A DNA stretch of 64,000 bases from Arthrobacter_H sp030452125 (GTDB lineage: Bacteria > Actinomycetota > Actinomycetes > Actinomycetales > Micrococcaceae). Positions 57,304 to 64,000 of the stretch are shown here, piece after piece; the stretch's first letter is position 1; every line of letters starts with the position of its first letter. The stretch is from NCBI GenBank assembly GCA_052379645.1, contig JBQSYU010000005.1; one strand, given 5' to 3'. The position numbers and the translations under genes are program-made. Below the pieces are notes generated by a model. That model had not been told where the DNA came from and did no database searches. It saw only the letters and a list, made by a program, of their open reading frames with translations.

Positions 57304-58593
57304 ATGCCATCGAGCCAACCACCCCTGCCATCCGGGGAATCGACCTCCACCAGACAGGGGGCCCTCCCGGCGTGGAACCGGTTCGACACCAGCTGGACCC
57401 TCGGACTCTTTGGCACGGCAGTGGGTGCCGGGATCCTCTTCCTGCCGATGAACGCAGGTCTGGGAGGGCTGTGGCCGCTGCTCATCGCCACGTTGTTGAT
57501 CTGGCCGATGACCTACTTCTCCCACCGGGCGCTCTCACGCATCGTCTGCGCCTCACCGAACCCCGGCCAGGACATCACCGGGGTGGTGCGGAACTACTTC
57601 GGAGAGAACGCCGGGCGCGTGGTGACGATCCTGTACTTCCTGGCGATCTATCCCATCGTGCTGATCTACGGGGTGGGCATCACCAATACGGTGGAAAGCC
57701 TGATGGTCCATCAACTCGGCCTGGAGCCGTGGCCCCGCTGGGTCCTGGCCGGGGTGCTGATCCTGTTGATGTCCTCGGTCATGGTGGCCGGGAAGAAGGT
57801 CATGCTGGTCGTCACCCAGTGGCTGGTCTATCCGTTGATCGCCGTGCTGTTGGTGGTCACCCTCCTGCTCATTCCCTCCTGGTCCTTCGAAGGATTCGGT
57901 GCCTTCCCCGCAGCCGGCGACTTCGCCATGTCGCTGTGGCTGATGATCCCGGTCCTGGTCTTCTCGTTCAACCATTCCCCGGCGATCTCACAGTTCTCCG
58001 TCTCGCTGCGGGAGCGCTACGGGGCGGGGTCGGTGGACAAGGCCTCATCGATCCTCCGCGTGGTCGCCACCCTCCTGGTCGTCTTCACGATGGGCTTCGT
58101 CTGGTCCTGCGTCCTGGCGCTGGGCCCCGAGGGGCTGCAGGACGCCAAGGACGCGAACCTGCCCGTGCTCTCGCACCTGGCCAATGTCATGGACATGCCC
58201 ATCATTGCCTGGCTGGGCCCCGCAGTGGCCATTGCCGCCATCGCCTCCTCCTTCTTCGGGCACTGGCTGGGCGCCGCGGAAGGGGCCACCGCGATCGTGA
58301 GGACCATGGTGGACCCGGCCGAGAAACGCCTCAGTGACCGGACCCTGAAGATCGGGGTGAGTGTCTTCCTCATCGTGACCACCTGGGTGGCGGGAATCCT
58401 CAATCCGAGCATTCTGGCATTGATCGAGTCGTTGGCCGGCCCCGTGATCGCCGCGGTGCTCTACCTGATGCCGATGTATGCAATTCATAGGGTTCCGGCC
58501 CTGGCCCGGTTCCGGGGGAGGGCCTCCAACGTCTTCGTGGTCATCGCCGGCATCGTGGCCGTCGGCGGAATCCTCATCAGTCTGCTGCGCTGA
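57304..58593 (+). CDS. Amino-acid permease of the HAAAP family (serine/threonine or aromatic)
   Basis: A 429-residue transporter with about eleven helices. TLGLFGTAVGAGILFLPMNA at 30-50 is the typical first helix of the hydroxy/aromatic amino-acid permease family. Later PVLVFSFNHSPAISQFSVSL is closest to serine (SdaC/DlsT)-type members. Substrate cannot be fixed by eye. GGAGGA ribosome site upstream. No gene is seen in the 196-nt gap before it. Confidence 0.85.
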   Translation: MPSSQPPLPSGESTSTRQGALPAWNRFDTSWTLGLFGTAVGAGILFLPMNAGLGGLWPLLIATLLIWPMTYFSHRALSRIVCASPNPGQDITGVVRNYFGENAGRVVTILYFLAIYPIVLIYGVGITNTVESLMVHQLGLEPWPRWVLAGVLILLMSSVMVAGKKVMLVVTQWLVYPLIAVLLVVTLLLIPSWSFEGFGAFPAAGDFAMSLWLMIPVLVFSFNHSPAISQFSVSLRERYGAGSVDKASSILRVVATLLVVFTMGFVWSCVLALGPEGLQDAKDANLPVLSHLANVMDMPIIAWLGPAVAIAAIASSFFGHWLGAAEGATAIVRTMVDPAEKRLSDRTLKIGVSVFLIVTTWVAGILNPSILALIESLAGPVIAAVLYLMPMYAIHRVPALARFRGRASNVFVVIAGIVAVGGILISLLR

Positions 58594-58596
58594 TCC

Positions 58597-58636
58597 CTCC
58601 GGGGGCGCCTTCGTGATCTCGAAGGCGTCCCCGGAG
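58597..58636 (+). terminator. Terminator after the permease gene
   Basis: 17-bp stem with one G-T pair (58597-58613 with 58620-58636), a 6-nt loop, starting 4 nt after the stop codon. Confidence 0.75.
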
Positions 58637-58641
58637 TCGAT

Positions 58642-58671
58642 TTGGAACTGCGGCCCGTCTGCGGATAAACT
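58642..58671 (+). promoter_or_regulatory. Promoter of rplJ-rplL
   Basis: TTGGAA (58642-58647) and TAAACT (58666-58671) with an 18-nt spacer. The transcript would begin near 58679, just before the L10 leader. Confidence 0.55.
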
Positions 58672-58678
58672 AAGGGAA

Positions 58679-58800
58679 CCAAAGACCGTCGGTCGGTGGT
58701 GCCCCGTGCCAGCATGGGAAACCATCCGAAAGTCCCAGCTAATGGGCGGCCTACGCAGGTGAACGAAGACTTTCCTTCCCGCTCGACCCGTCGTCAGGAA
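58679..58800 (+). ncRNA. Ribosomal protein L10 leader RNA
   Basis: The conserved leader of rplJ-rplL in bacteria, where the L10(L12)4 complex binds to repress its own synthesis. It starts with the typical AAAGACCGTCGGTC segment, followed by GGGAAACCATCCGAAAGTCCC-like kink-turn and stem pieces. Identification rests on position and these elements; I could not run a covariance search. Confidence 0.7.
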
Positions 58801-58806
58801 GTTGAA

Positions 58807-58835
58807 GCCCCGTGCATCTGCGCGGGGCGTTTTTT
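58807..58835 (+). terminator. Intrinsic terminator in the rplJ leader (attenuator)
   Basis: A 9-bp G/C stem (58807-58815 with 58820-58828, one G-T pair) is followed by GTTTTTT. It is the cleanest rho-independent terminator in the window and lies 67 nt upstream of rplJ, after the L10 leader. It can stop transcription before the genes unless prevented. Confidence 0.85.
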
Positions 58836-58901
58836 ATGCCAGCCCTTCCGGGCTCGTGGACCGGTCAGACCGACTCGTAAACAATCCCCGGAAGGAGGGT
58901 T

Positions 58902-59468
58902 ATGGCAACGCAAATCAAGATTTCAGCTGTTCAGGAAATCATCAACGACTTCAAGGAGTCGAGTGCCGCTGTCCTGACCGAATACCGTGGGCTCAGCGTT
59001 GCACAGCTCCAGGAGTTGCGCCGTGCGCTTGGTGAAGACACCAAGTTCTCGGTTGTGAAGAACACCCTGACGGGCATCGCAGCCAAGGAAGCAGGCATCG
59101 ATTCGTTCGATGGCCAGCTTGCCGGCCCGACCGCCATCGCCTTCATCAAGGGCGATGCAGTGGCCGCGACCAAGAGTCTGACGGATTTCGCGAAGTCCAA
59201 CGAGAAGCTGGTCGTCAAGTCCGGCTACTTCGAAGGTGCGTCCATGGACGCGGCCCAGGTGGTCGCATTCGGTGCGCTCCAGTCCCGCGAACACCAGCTG
59301 GCCCGCATCGCCGGTGTCCTGCAGGCGCCGGCTTCGGCCGCAGTCCGCACCATCGACGCCCTGCGCGCCAAGCATGAAGAAGGTGGTGCAGCCTCGGCTC
59401 CGGCCGAAGCTCCTGCCGCCGAGGCCGAGGAAGCACCTGCTGCCGACGCTGCCACCGAAGAAGCCTAA
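58902..59468 (+). CDS. rplJ: 50S ribosomal protein L10
   Basis: 188 residues: EIINDFKESSAAVLTEYRG near the N-terminus, VVKNTLTGIAAKEAG, and a C-terminal helix for the L12 dimers. The end is alanine/glutamate-rich (AEAPAAEAEEAPAADAATEE), longer than in E. coli. GGAAGGAGGG ribosome site. Confidence 0.97.
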   Translation: MATQIKISAVQEIINDFKESSAAVLTEYRGLSVAQLQELRRALGEDTKFSVVKNTLTGIAAKEAGIDSFDGQLAGPTAIAFIKGDAVAATKSLTDFAKSNEKLVVKSGYFEGASMDAAQVVAFGALQSREHQLARIAGVLQAPASAAVRTIDALRAKHEEGGAASAPAEAPAAEAEEAPAADAATEEA

Positions 59469-59536
59469 GGGCCCTTCAAACCACCGAAAATCTCGTGGCA
59501 CCCCAGCGTGCCGCCCCACTGAAAGGACGCCACATC

Positions 59537-59911
59537 ATGGCGAAGCTCAGCACTGAAGAGCTCCTTGAGGCCTTCAAGGAAATGACCATCGTCGAGCTCT
59601 CCGAGTTCGTTAAGACCTTCGAAGAGACCTTCGACGTCACCGCCGCGGCCGTTGCCGTTGCCGGTCCGGCCGGCGGTGCCGAAGAGGCTGCCGAGGAGCA
59701 GACCGAATTCGACGTCATCCTCGAAGGCCCCGGCGACAAGAAGATCGCAGTCATCAAGGAGGTCCGCGCACTGACCTCACTGGGTCTGAAGGAAGCCAAG
59801 GACCTCGTCGACGGCGCCCCGAAGGCCGTCCTGGAAGGCGCATCCAAGGATGTTGCCGACAAGGCCAAGGAGGCCCTCGAGGCCGCCGGCGCTGCCGTCA
59901 CGCTCAAGTAG
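59537..59911 (+). CDS. rplL: 50S ribosomal protein L7/L12
   Basis: 124 residues with the N-terminal dimerisation segment (LLEAFKEMTIVELSEFVKTF), the Ala/Gly hinge (AAAVAVAGPAGGAEEA) and the globular domain with KIAVIKEVRALTSLGLKEAK. GAAAGGACG precedes the ATG. Recruits translation GTPases to the ribosome. Confidence 0.97.
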   Translation: MAKLSTEELLEAFKEMTIVELSEFVKTFEETFDVTAAAVAVAGPAGGAEEAAEEQTEFDVILEGPGDKKIAVIKEVRALTSLGLKEAKDLVDGAPKAVLEGASKDVADKAKEALEAAGAAVTLK

Positions 59912-59927
59912 CAGACAGGCAACACGG

Positions 59928-59966
59928 GCGCGGCCCCGTCCACCGATCAGGTGGGCGGGGCCGCGC
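59928..59966 (+). terminator. Terminator after rplL
   Basis: 17-bp stem with one G-T pair (59928-59944 with 59950-59966) and a 5-nt loop, then TGTTTAA. Confidence 0.85.
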
Positions 59967-60079
59967 TGTTTAACCGGTGGGCACGACGGGCCACCACTGT
60001 GATGCCGATCACATTCTTGAATGCGAAAGTCCTCGCTTTGCTAGCGTGTCAGGTAACGACTTGATAACGCAGGCAAGCG

Positions 60080-61375
60080 ATGACGGGAGTGCATGGCATG
60101 GAACACGGCACGACGACACTCCAGCAGCCTGCCCCTGCGGGGACGGACACCACGGCGTCCGGGACCTCCGCTTCCACGGCCACCCCATCCCGCCCTCCGC
60201 GCGGAAAAGGGCGCATGGCCCTGCTGGACGGGTTGCGCCTGGTTGCCGCGGTGGGGGTCATCCTCTACCACTACACCGCATGGCACCACGGGTACTGGGG
60301 CGTCGAACCGGCCAAAGCCGCCTGGCCATACCTGTCCCGCCTCACGGTGTTCGGGAACATGGGCGTCCAGCTGTTCTTCGTCATCAGCGGTTTCGTCATC
60401 CTGCTCTCCGCCTACGGCAAGCGACCGGCACAATTCATCGGTTCACGCGTCGGCCGGCTCTTTCCTGCCTACTGGGTGGCCGTGCTTGCCACCGGGGTGT
60501 TGATCTTCTTCATCTGGCCCGTGATGGGCAAGCGACTGACGTTCTCCGACTGGGCCGTGAACCTGACGATGATGCAGCGCGGCTTCAACGTCCCCTACGT
60601 CGACGGCGTCTATTGGACGCTCTGGGCCGAGATGCGCTTCTATGGGCTGGTCCTGCTATTGATGATGCTGGGGTGGGTGACCTGCCGGCGGATCCTGGCC
60701 TTCGCCGTCGTCTGGCCGCTACTCGGGTTTTTGGCGCCACTGATTCCCAGCAACTTCGTCCGGCAGGCACTGATCCCCGAACACGCTGCCCTCTTCGCCG
60801 GCGGCATCTGCCTGTTCCTGATCTACCGTTTCGGGCATACCCCGTGGCGGTGGGCGGCCCTGGGGCTGAACGTGGTCCAGGCCGCTGCATGGACCGGGAA
60901 GAAGGGGACCGAGGAAGCCACCAGCCTGGTCGGTTACGCCATCCCGGAACAGGCCTATTGGGGCATTGTCGTCGGAATCTTCGTCGTGATTGCCTTGCTG
61001 ACCCTCACGCCCTTGAGCAGGGTCAACCTTCCGGGCCTTGCGTTGGCCGGGGCGCTGACCTATCCGATCTACCTCCTCCATGAGATCTGGGGGTGGTGGA
61101 TCATCGACCAGCTCAGCGGCCACCTGCCCCGGCCCGTGGTGCTGATGATCGCCATCGGCGCCGCCGCGGCCGGCGCCTACCTGGTCTACCGCTTCGTCGA
61201 GCAGACCCTGGGCCGCCGCCTCGGTCGGGCGGTCACCAGCGGGGTCGATACCTTGACCTCCCTAGGGCGGAGGGGCCGCGGGTTCGCCGAACGCGTCAGT
61301 CGAGTCGATGACCGCAGGCGGCCGGCCGCCCGGGCGGTTCCCCATAACCAGGGAGGCATCACCCGGGGACTCTAG
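60080..61375 (+). CDS. Acyltransferase 3 family membrane protein (OafA/YrhL-like)
   Basis: A 431-residue membrane acyltransferase with about ten helices. LLDGLRLVAAVGVILYHYTA carries the catalytic-type histidine, and NMGVQLFFVISGFVILLSA follows; both mark the family. These proteins O-acylate cell-wall or surface polysaccharides. A proline/threonine-rich cytoplasmic stretch precedes the first helix. Start taken at ATG 60080 (MTGVHGME); ATG 60098 is also possible. It lies between rplL and rpoB, as an insertion relative to the classic order. Confidence 0.85.
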   Translation: MTGVHGMEHGTTTLQQPAPAGTDTTASGTSASTATPSRPPRGKGRMALLDGLRLVAAVGVILYHYTAWHHGYWGVEPAKAAWPYLSRLTVFGNMGVQLFFVISGFVILLSAYGKRPAQFIGSRVGRLFPAYWVAVLATGVLIFFIWPVMGKRLTFSDWAVNLTMMQRGFNVPYVDGVYWTLWAEMRFYGLVLLLMMLGWVTCRRILAFAVVWPLLGFLAPLIPSNFVRQALIPEHAALFAGGICLFLIYRFGHTPWRWAALGLNVVQAAAWTGKKGTEEATSLVGYAIPEQAYWGIVVGIFVVIALLTLTPLSRVNLPGLALAGALTYPIYLLHEIWGWWIIDQLSGHLPRPVVLMIAIGAAAAGAYLVYRFVEQTLGRRLGRAVTSGVDTLTSLGRRGRGFAERVSRVDDRRRPAARAVPHNQGGITRGL

Positions 61376-61442
61376 CCGCCGGGGCCGTGCGCCATGATCC
61401 GGCCGGCGGCGGGCCACGTCGGGGCAGTGGGCGGAAACCAAG

Positions 61443-61474
61443 GAGCGGTCCGCGGCCACCAGCCGCGGACCGCT
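61443..61474. terminator. Hairpin between the acyltransferase and thiolase genes
   Basis: 14-bp perfect stem (61443-61456 with 61462-61474) and a 5-nt loop between converging genes; CTTGG follows on the minus strand. Confidence 0.7.
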
Positions 61475-61509
61475 CACTTCCGCCTCGTTCGGGCGGTGCC
61501 CCTGCCGGA

Positions 61510-62703
61510 TCAGCCCTCGCGGAAGAGCAGGAGGGCCTCGCCCTGGCCCCCGCCGCCACAGAGGCTGACCGCAGCCTTGCCGGAGCCCCGACGTTGCAGC
61601 TCCAGGGCCGCATGCAAGGCCAGACGGGCCCCCGAAGCGCCGATGGGATGGCCCAGGGCGATGGCGCCACCGTGGAGGTTGGTCTTCTCCAAGGGGTAGT
61701 CCAGGTCCTTCAGCGACTGGCAGGCGACCGAACCGAAGGCCTCGTTGATTTCAATGAAGTCCAGATCCGATACCGCCCAGCCTGCCGTGCCCAGTGCGGA
61801 CTTGATGGCATTCGACGGCTGCGAATGCAGTGAGGTGTCGGGACCTGCCACCTGCCCCGGCGCGCCGATGACCGCCAGGACCTGCAGCCCGTGGCTTTGG
61901 GCGTATTCGCGCGAAGTCACGACGACGGCCGCGGCCCCGTCGGAGAGCGGGGAGGAGTTCCCTGCGGTGATGGTGCCCTCCTTCGCGAACGCGGAGCGCA
62001 GGCCCCCGAGCTTCTGGGCCGTGGTGTCCGGGCGAATTCCCTCATCGGCATCGACCGTCAGTGGATCGCCCTTGCGCTGCGGTACGGAGAGCGACAGGAT
62101 CTCCTCATCGAAGACCCCGGCCTCGCGTGCCGCTGCCGCCCGGGTGTGTGAGGCGGCAGCGACCTCGTCCTGTGAGGCGCGGTCGATCCCGAGTTCGCCG
62201 TTCCTGGTTTCGGTACTCACCCCCATGGACTGCCCGTCGAAGGCATCGGTCAGGCCGTCGTGGTCGACGGAGTCGATGGCTGTGAAACTGCCGTAATTCC
62301 ATCCCTTGCGGCTGCCCGGCAGGATGTGCGGGGCATTGGTCATCGATTCCTGCCCGCCGGCGATGACGACGTCGGCTTCGCCCAGACGCACCAGGCGGGC
62401 GGCATCGGTGATGGCGGCCAGGCCCGAAAGGCAGACCTTGTTGATGGTCACGGTCGGAACATCCCAGCCGATACCCGCCTTGATCGAGGACTGGCGCGCA
62501 GGGTTCTGTCCACAGCCGGCCTGGACGACATGTCCCATGATCACCGACTGCACATCGGCGGCCGGGACGCCGGCCTTCTCCAGGGCTCCGGTGATGGCGG
62601 CGGCACCAAGCTCCACGGCAGTGAAGCCCGCAAGCTGGCCCTTGAGCCGGGCAAAGGGGGTCCGTGCTCCTGAAACGAGGACGGCCTCACGGGGATCGGA
62701 CAT
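61510..62703 (-). CDS. Acetyl-CoA C-acetyltransferase (thiolase)
   Basis: Biosynthetic/degradative thiolase of 397 residues. The acyl-cysteine lies in VVQAGCGQNPARQSS near 86, the second active site in NLHGGAIALGHPIGASGAR near 345, and the last cysteine in LCGGGGQGEALL. It condenses two acetyl-CoA or cleaves 3-ketoacyl-CoA; which direction is physiological cannot be said. Monocistronic, divergent from rpoB. Confidence 0.92.
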   Translation of the reverse strand: MSDPREAVLVSGARTPFARLKGQLAGFTAVELGAAAITGALEKAGVPAADVQSVIMGHVVQAGCGQNPARQSSIKAGIGWDVPTVTINKVCLSGLAAITDAARLVRLGEADVVIAGGQESMTNAPHILPGSRKGWNYGSFTAIDSVDHDGLTDAFDGQSMGVSTETRNGELGIDRASQDEVAAASHTRAAAAREAGVFDEEILSLSVPQRKGDPLTVDADEGIRPDTTAQKLGGLRSAFAKEGTITAGNSSPLSDGAAAVVVTSREYAQSHGLQVLAVIGAPGQVAGPDTSLHSQPSNAIKSALGTAGWAVSDLDFIEINEAFGSVACQSLKDLDYPLEKTNLHGGAIALGHPIGASGARLALHAALELQRRGSGKAAVSLCGGGGQGEALLLFREG

Positions 62704-63036
62704 GGTGGTGCTCGCTTTCGCTGGGGGACTACTTCATGTTCAATTATCGTGACGTGGAGCATAAAGACCAAAGCGGGCCGTGCCGGTCCACGGGGCCGGA
62801 GGGCTCGAACGTCGGTGGCGGGGGAAGGGAAATTTTTTTCCCGCCTACGGGCATTTTCTCCGCGCATCTAGTATGGTAGACAGATTCTCCGTGGGCGTGT
62901 ACTGTGGATCTTTGCGTCTTCCCTCTTTCCAATCGGCCTTCATATAGCGGTGGGCCCGATGTTCGGTGGTGTTCCGGGTTCCTCATCCCGGGCGGGGTTG
63001 GCGCCGGAAACCTGACGGTCTGTGGAAGGATCCCTC
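62704..63036 (+). promoter_or_regulatory. rpoB upstream region
   Basis: A 333-nt gene-free stretch. It contains an A/T tract (AAATTTTTTT, 62830-62839) that looks like an UP element, about 35 nt before TAGTAT (62869-62874), a plausible -10. The leader of roughly 150 nt that follows has no obvious ORF or terminator. No convincing -35 was found. Confidence 0.4.
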
Positions 63037-64000
63037 TTGGTCGCCTCGAGCACCTCAAATCATCAAACCGCTAGTTCGGCCCGTACCGCGGAAGCGGCCG
63101 GCCGAATTTCATTCGCAAAGATCCACGAACCACTGGATGTGCCGAACCTGCTGGCATTGCAGGTGGAGAGCTTTGATTGGCTCGTCGGCAACGACAACTG
63201 GAAGACCCGTCTGGAGACGGCGCGTGCCGAAGGCATCACCAGTGTCGCCGACACGTCGGGCCTGGCAGAGATCTTCGAAGAAATCTCCCCGATCGAGGAC
63301 TTCCAGGGCACCATGTCCCTGAGTTTCTCGGAGCCGGAGTTCGCGGACCCGAAGTACACCGAAGCCGAGTGCAAGGACCGCGATGCCACGTTCGCCGCGC
63401 CGCTGTACGTCAAGGCCGAGTTCATGAACAACAACACGGGTGAGATCAAGCAGCAGACCGTGTTCATGGGCGACTTCCCGCTGATGACCGGCAAGGGCAC
63501 CTTCATCATCAACGGCACCGAGCGTGTCGTGGTCTCCCAGCTGGTTCGTTCCCCGGGCGCCTACTTCGAGCGCACCCCGGACAAGACCAGTGACAAGGAC
63601 ATCTTCACGGCGAAGATCATCCCGTCCCGTGGTGCCTGGTTCGAGCTCGAAATCGACAAGCGCGACCAGGTCGGCGTCCGGCTGGACCGCAAGCGCAAGC
63701 AGTCCGTGACCGTGCTGCTCAAGGCCCTCGGCTGGACCGAAGGGCGCATCCTCGAGGAGTTCGGCCAGTACGACTCCATCCGCACGACCCTGGAGAAGGA
63801 CGCGACGGAAACCAAGGAGGAGGCGCTGCTGGACATCTACCGCAAGCTGCGCCCGGGCGAGCCGCCGACGGTCGATGCCGCCGAAGCGCTGCTCGACAAC
63901 CTCTACTTCAACTCCAAGCGCTACGATCTGGCCAAGGTCGGCCGCTACAAGATCAACCACAAGCTCGGAGTCGAGACCCCGCTGGACGCCCCCGACGCAT
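63037..64000 (+). CDS. rpoB: RNA polymerase beta subunit, N-terminal part (cut by window edge)
   Basis: Only the first 321 codons are present. Start is a TTG at 63037 with GAAGGA 6 nt upstream, common in actinobacterial rpoB. The protein begins LVASSTSNHQTASSARTA; then come VPNLLALQVESFDWLVGNDN, TFIINGTERVVVSQLVRSPG and the beta lobe KINHKLGVETPLD. The rifampicin-resistance region is outside the window. It follows the thiolase with an independent promoter region. Confidence 0.97.
   Translation, partial: MVASSTSNHQTASSARTAEAAGRISFAKIHEPLDVPNLLALQVESFDWLVGNDNWKTRLETARAEGITSVADTSGLAEIFEEISPIEDFQGTMSLSFSEPEFADPKYTEAECKDRDATFAAPLYVKAEFMNNNTGEIKQQTVFMGDFPLMTGKGTFIINGTERVVVSQLVRSPGAYFERTPDKTSDKDIFTAKIIPSRGAWFELEIDKRDQVGVRLDRKRKQSVTVLLKALGWTEGRILEEFGQYDSIRTTLEKDATETKEEALLDIYRKLRPGEPPTVDAAEALLDNLYFNSKRYDLAKVGRYKINHKLGVETPLDAPDA

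Noticed and set aside
62817..62845. GGCGGG ... CCCGCC with a T-run, upstream of rpoB, as an intrinsic terminator
   Set aside because: The T-run lies inside the loop, not after the stem, so it cannot terminate in either direction; better seen as an A/T promoter element.
1..64000. CRISPR arrays, insertion sequences, prophage or integrase genes
   Set aside because: Looked for regularly spaced repeats, transposase/integrase motifs and flanking direct repeats; none seen.

Overview
The window is a stretch of chromosome from a high-GC Gram-positive actinobacterium, most likely a member of the Micrococcales close to the Micrococcaceae. The evidence is the strong G/C bias at third codon positions, a mycothiol synthase, a furA-katA pair, a DtxR/IdeR-type iron box, many GTG/TTG starts, and the order hadA-hadB-murB ... 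tRNA-Trp-secE-nusG-rplK-rplA ... rplJ-rplL ... rpoB. The genus assignment is an inference. No rRNA, transposase, prophage or CRISPR array was seen.

Region by region. 1-5260: one edge of a type VII secretion locus, with eccC (cut by the window edge), a MinD/ParA-like ATPase, eccD and a small single-pass protein on the minus strand. Two diverging WXG100-like substrates are on the plus strand. 5377-15369: redox and iron genes, namely ferredoxin-NADP reductase, the furA-katA catalase operon with a palindromic operator, an HtpX-type protease, the efeUOB iron importer behind an IdeR-like box, a YajQ-type protein, tRNA-Tyr and thioredoxin. 15468-23909: acyl-CoA synthetase, a DNA glycosylase, the cbs-metB transsulfuration pair, and a CoA-transferase/amidohydrolase pair. 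24000-32900: a DEAD-box helicase behind a highly structured leader RNA, tRNA-Thr and tRNA-Met, a DUF2797 protein, an ArsR-SulP pair, hadA-hadB-murB and small orphans. 32997-47154: a class II amidotransferase, an enterobacterial-type asd, thyA-folA, a Nudix/phosphatase fusion with polyphosphate kinase, mycothiol synthase, a nitrobindin, YgfZ and phosphofructokinase. 47326-51456: an envelope-stress cluster of PspC/LiaF-like proteins diverging from a PspC-fused histidine kinase and its NarL-type regulator. 51493-64000: aspartate aminotransferase, then tRNA-Trp, secE, nusG, rplK, rplA, rplJ, rplL and the start of rpoB. This transcription/translation block is interrupted by a tandem-GNAT protein, an amino-acid permease, an acyltransferase and a thiolase.

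Common themes are iron and peroxide homeostasis (furA-katA, efeUOB), thiol and sulfur metabolism (thioredoxin, cbs-metB, mshD, SulP), and information processing. Regulation is unusually readable. At least eleven genes carry a TANNNT/TTNNAT-like -10 element ending exactly 6-7 nt before the start codon, the arrangement expected for leaderless mRNAs. Several operons carry palindromic operators. Three leaders look like cis-acting RNA: the DEAD-box helicase leader, the L10 leader with an intrinsic terminator, and a possible L1-binding site. The DEAD-box leader is the best candidate for something not yet described. Most of the rest is recognisable core actinobacterial biology.
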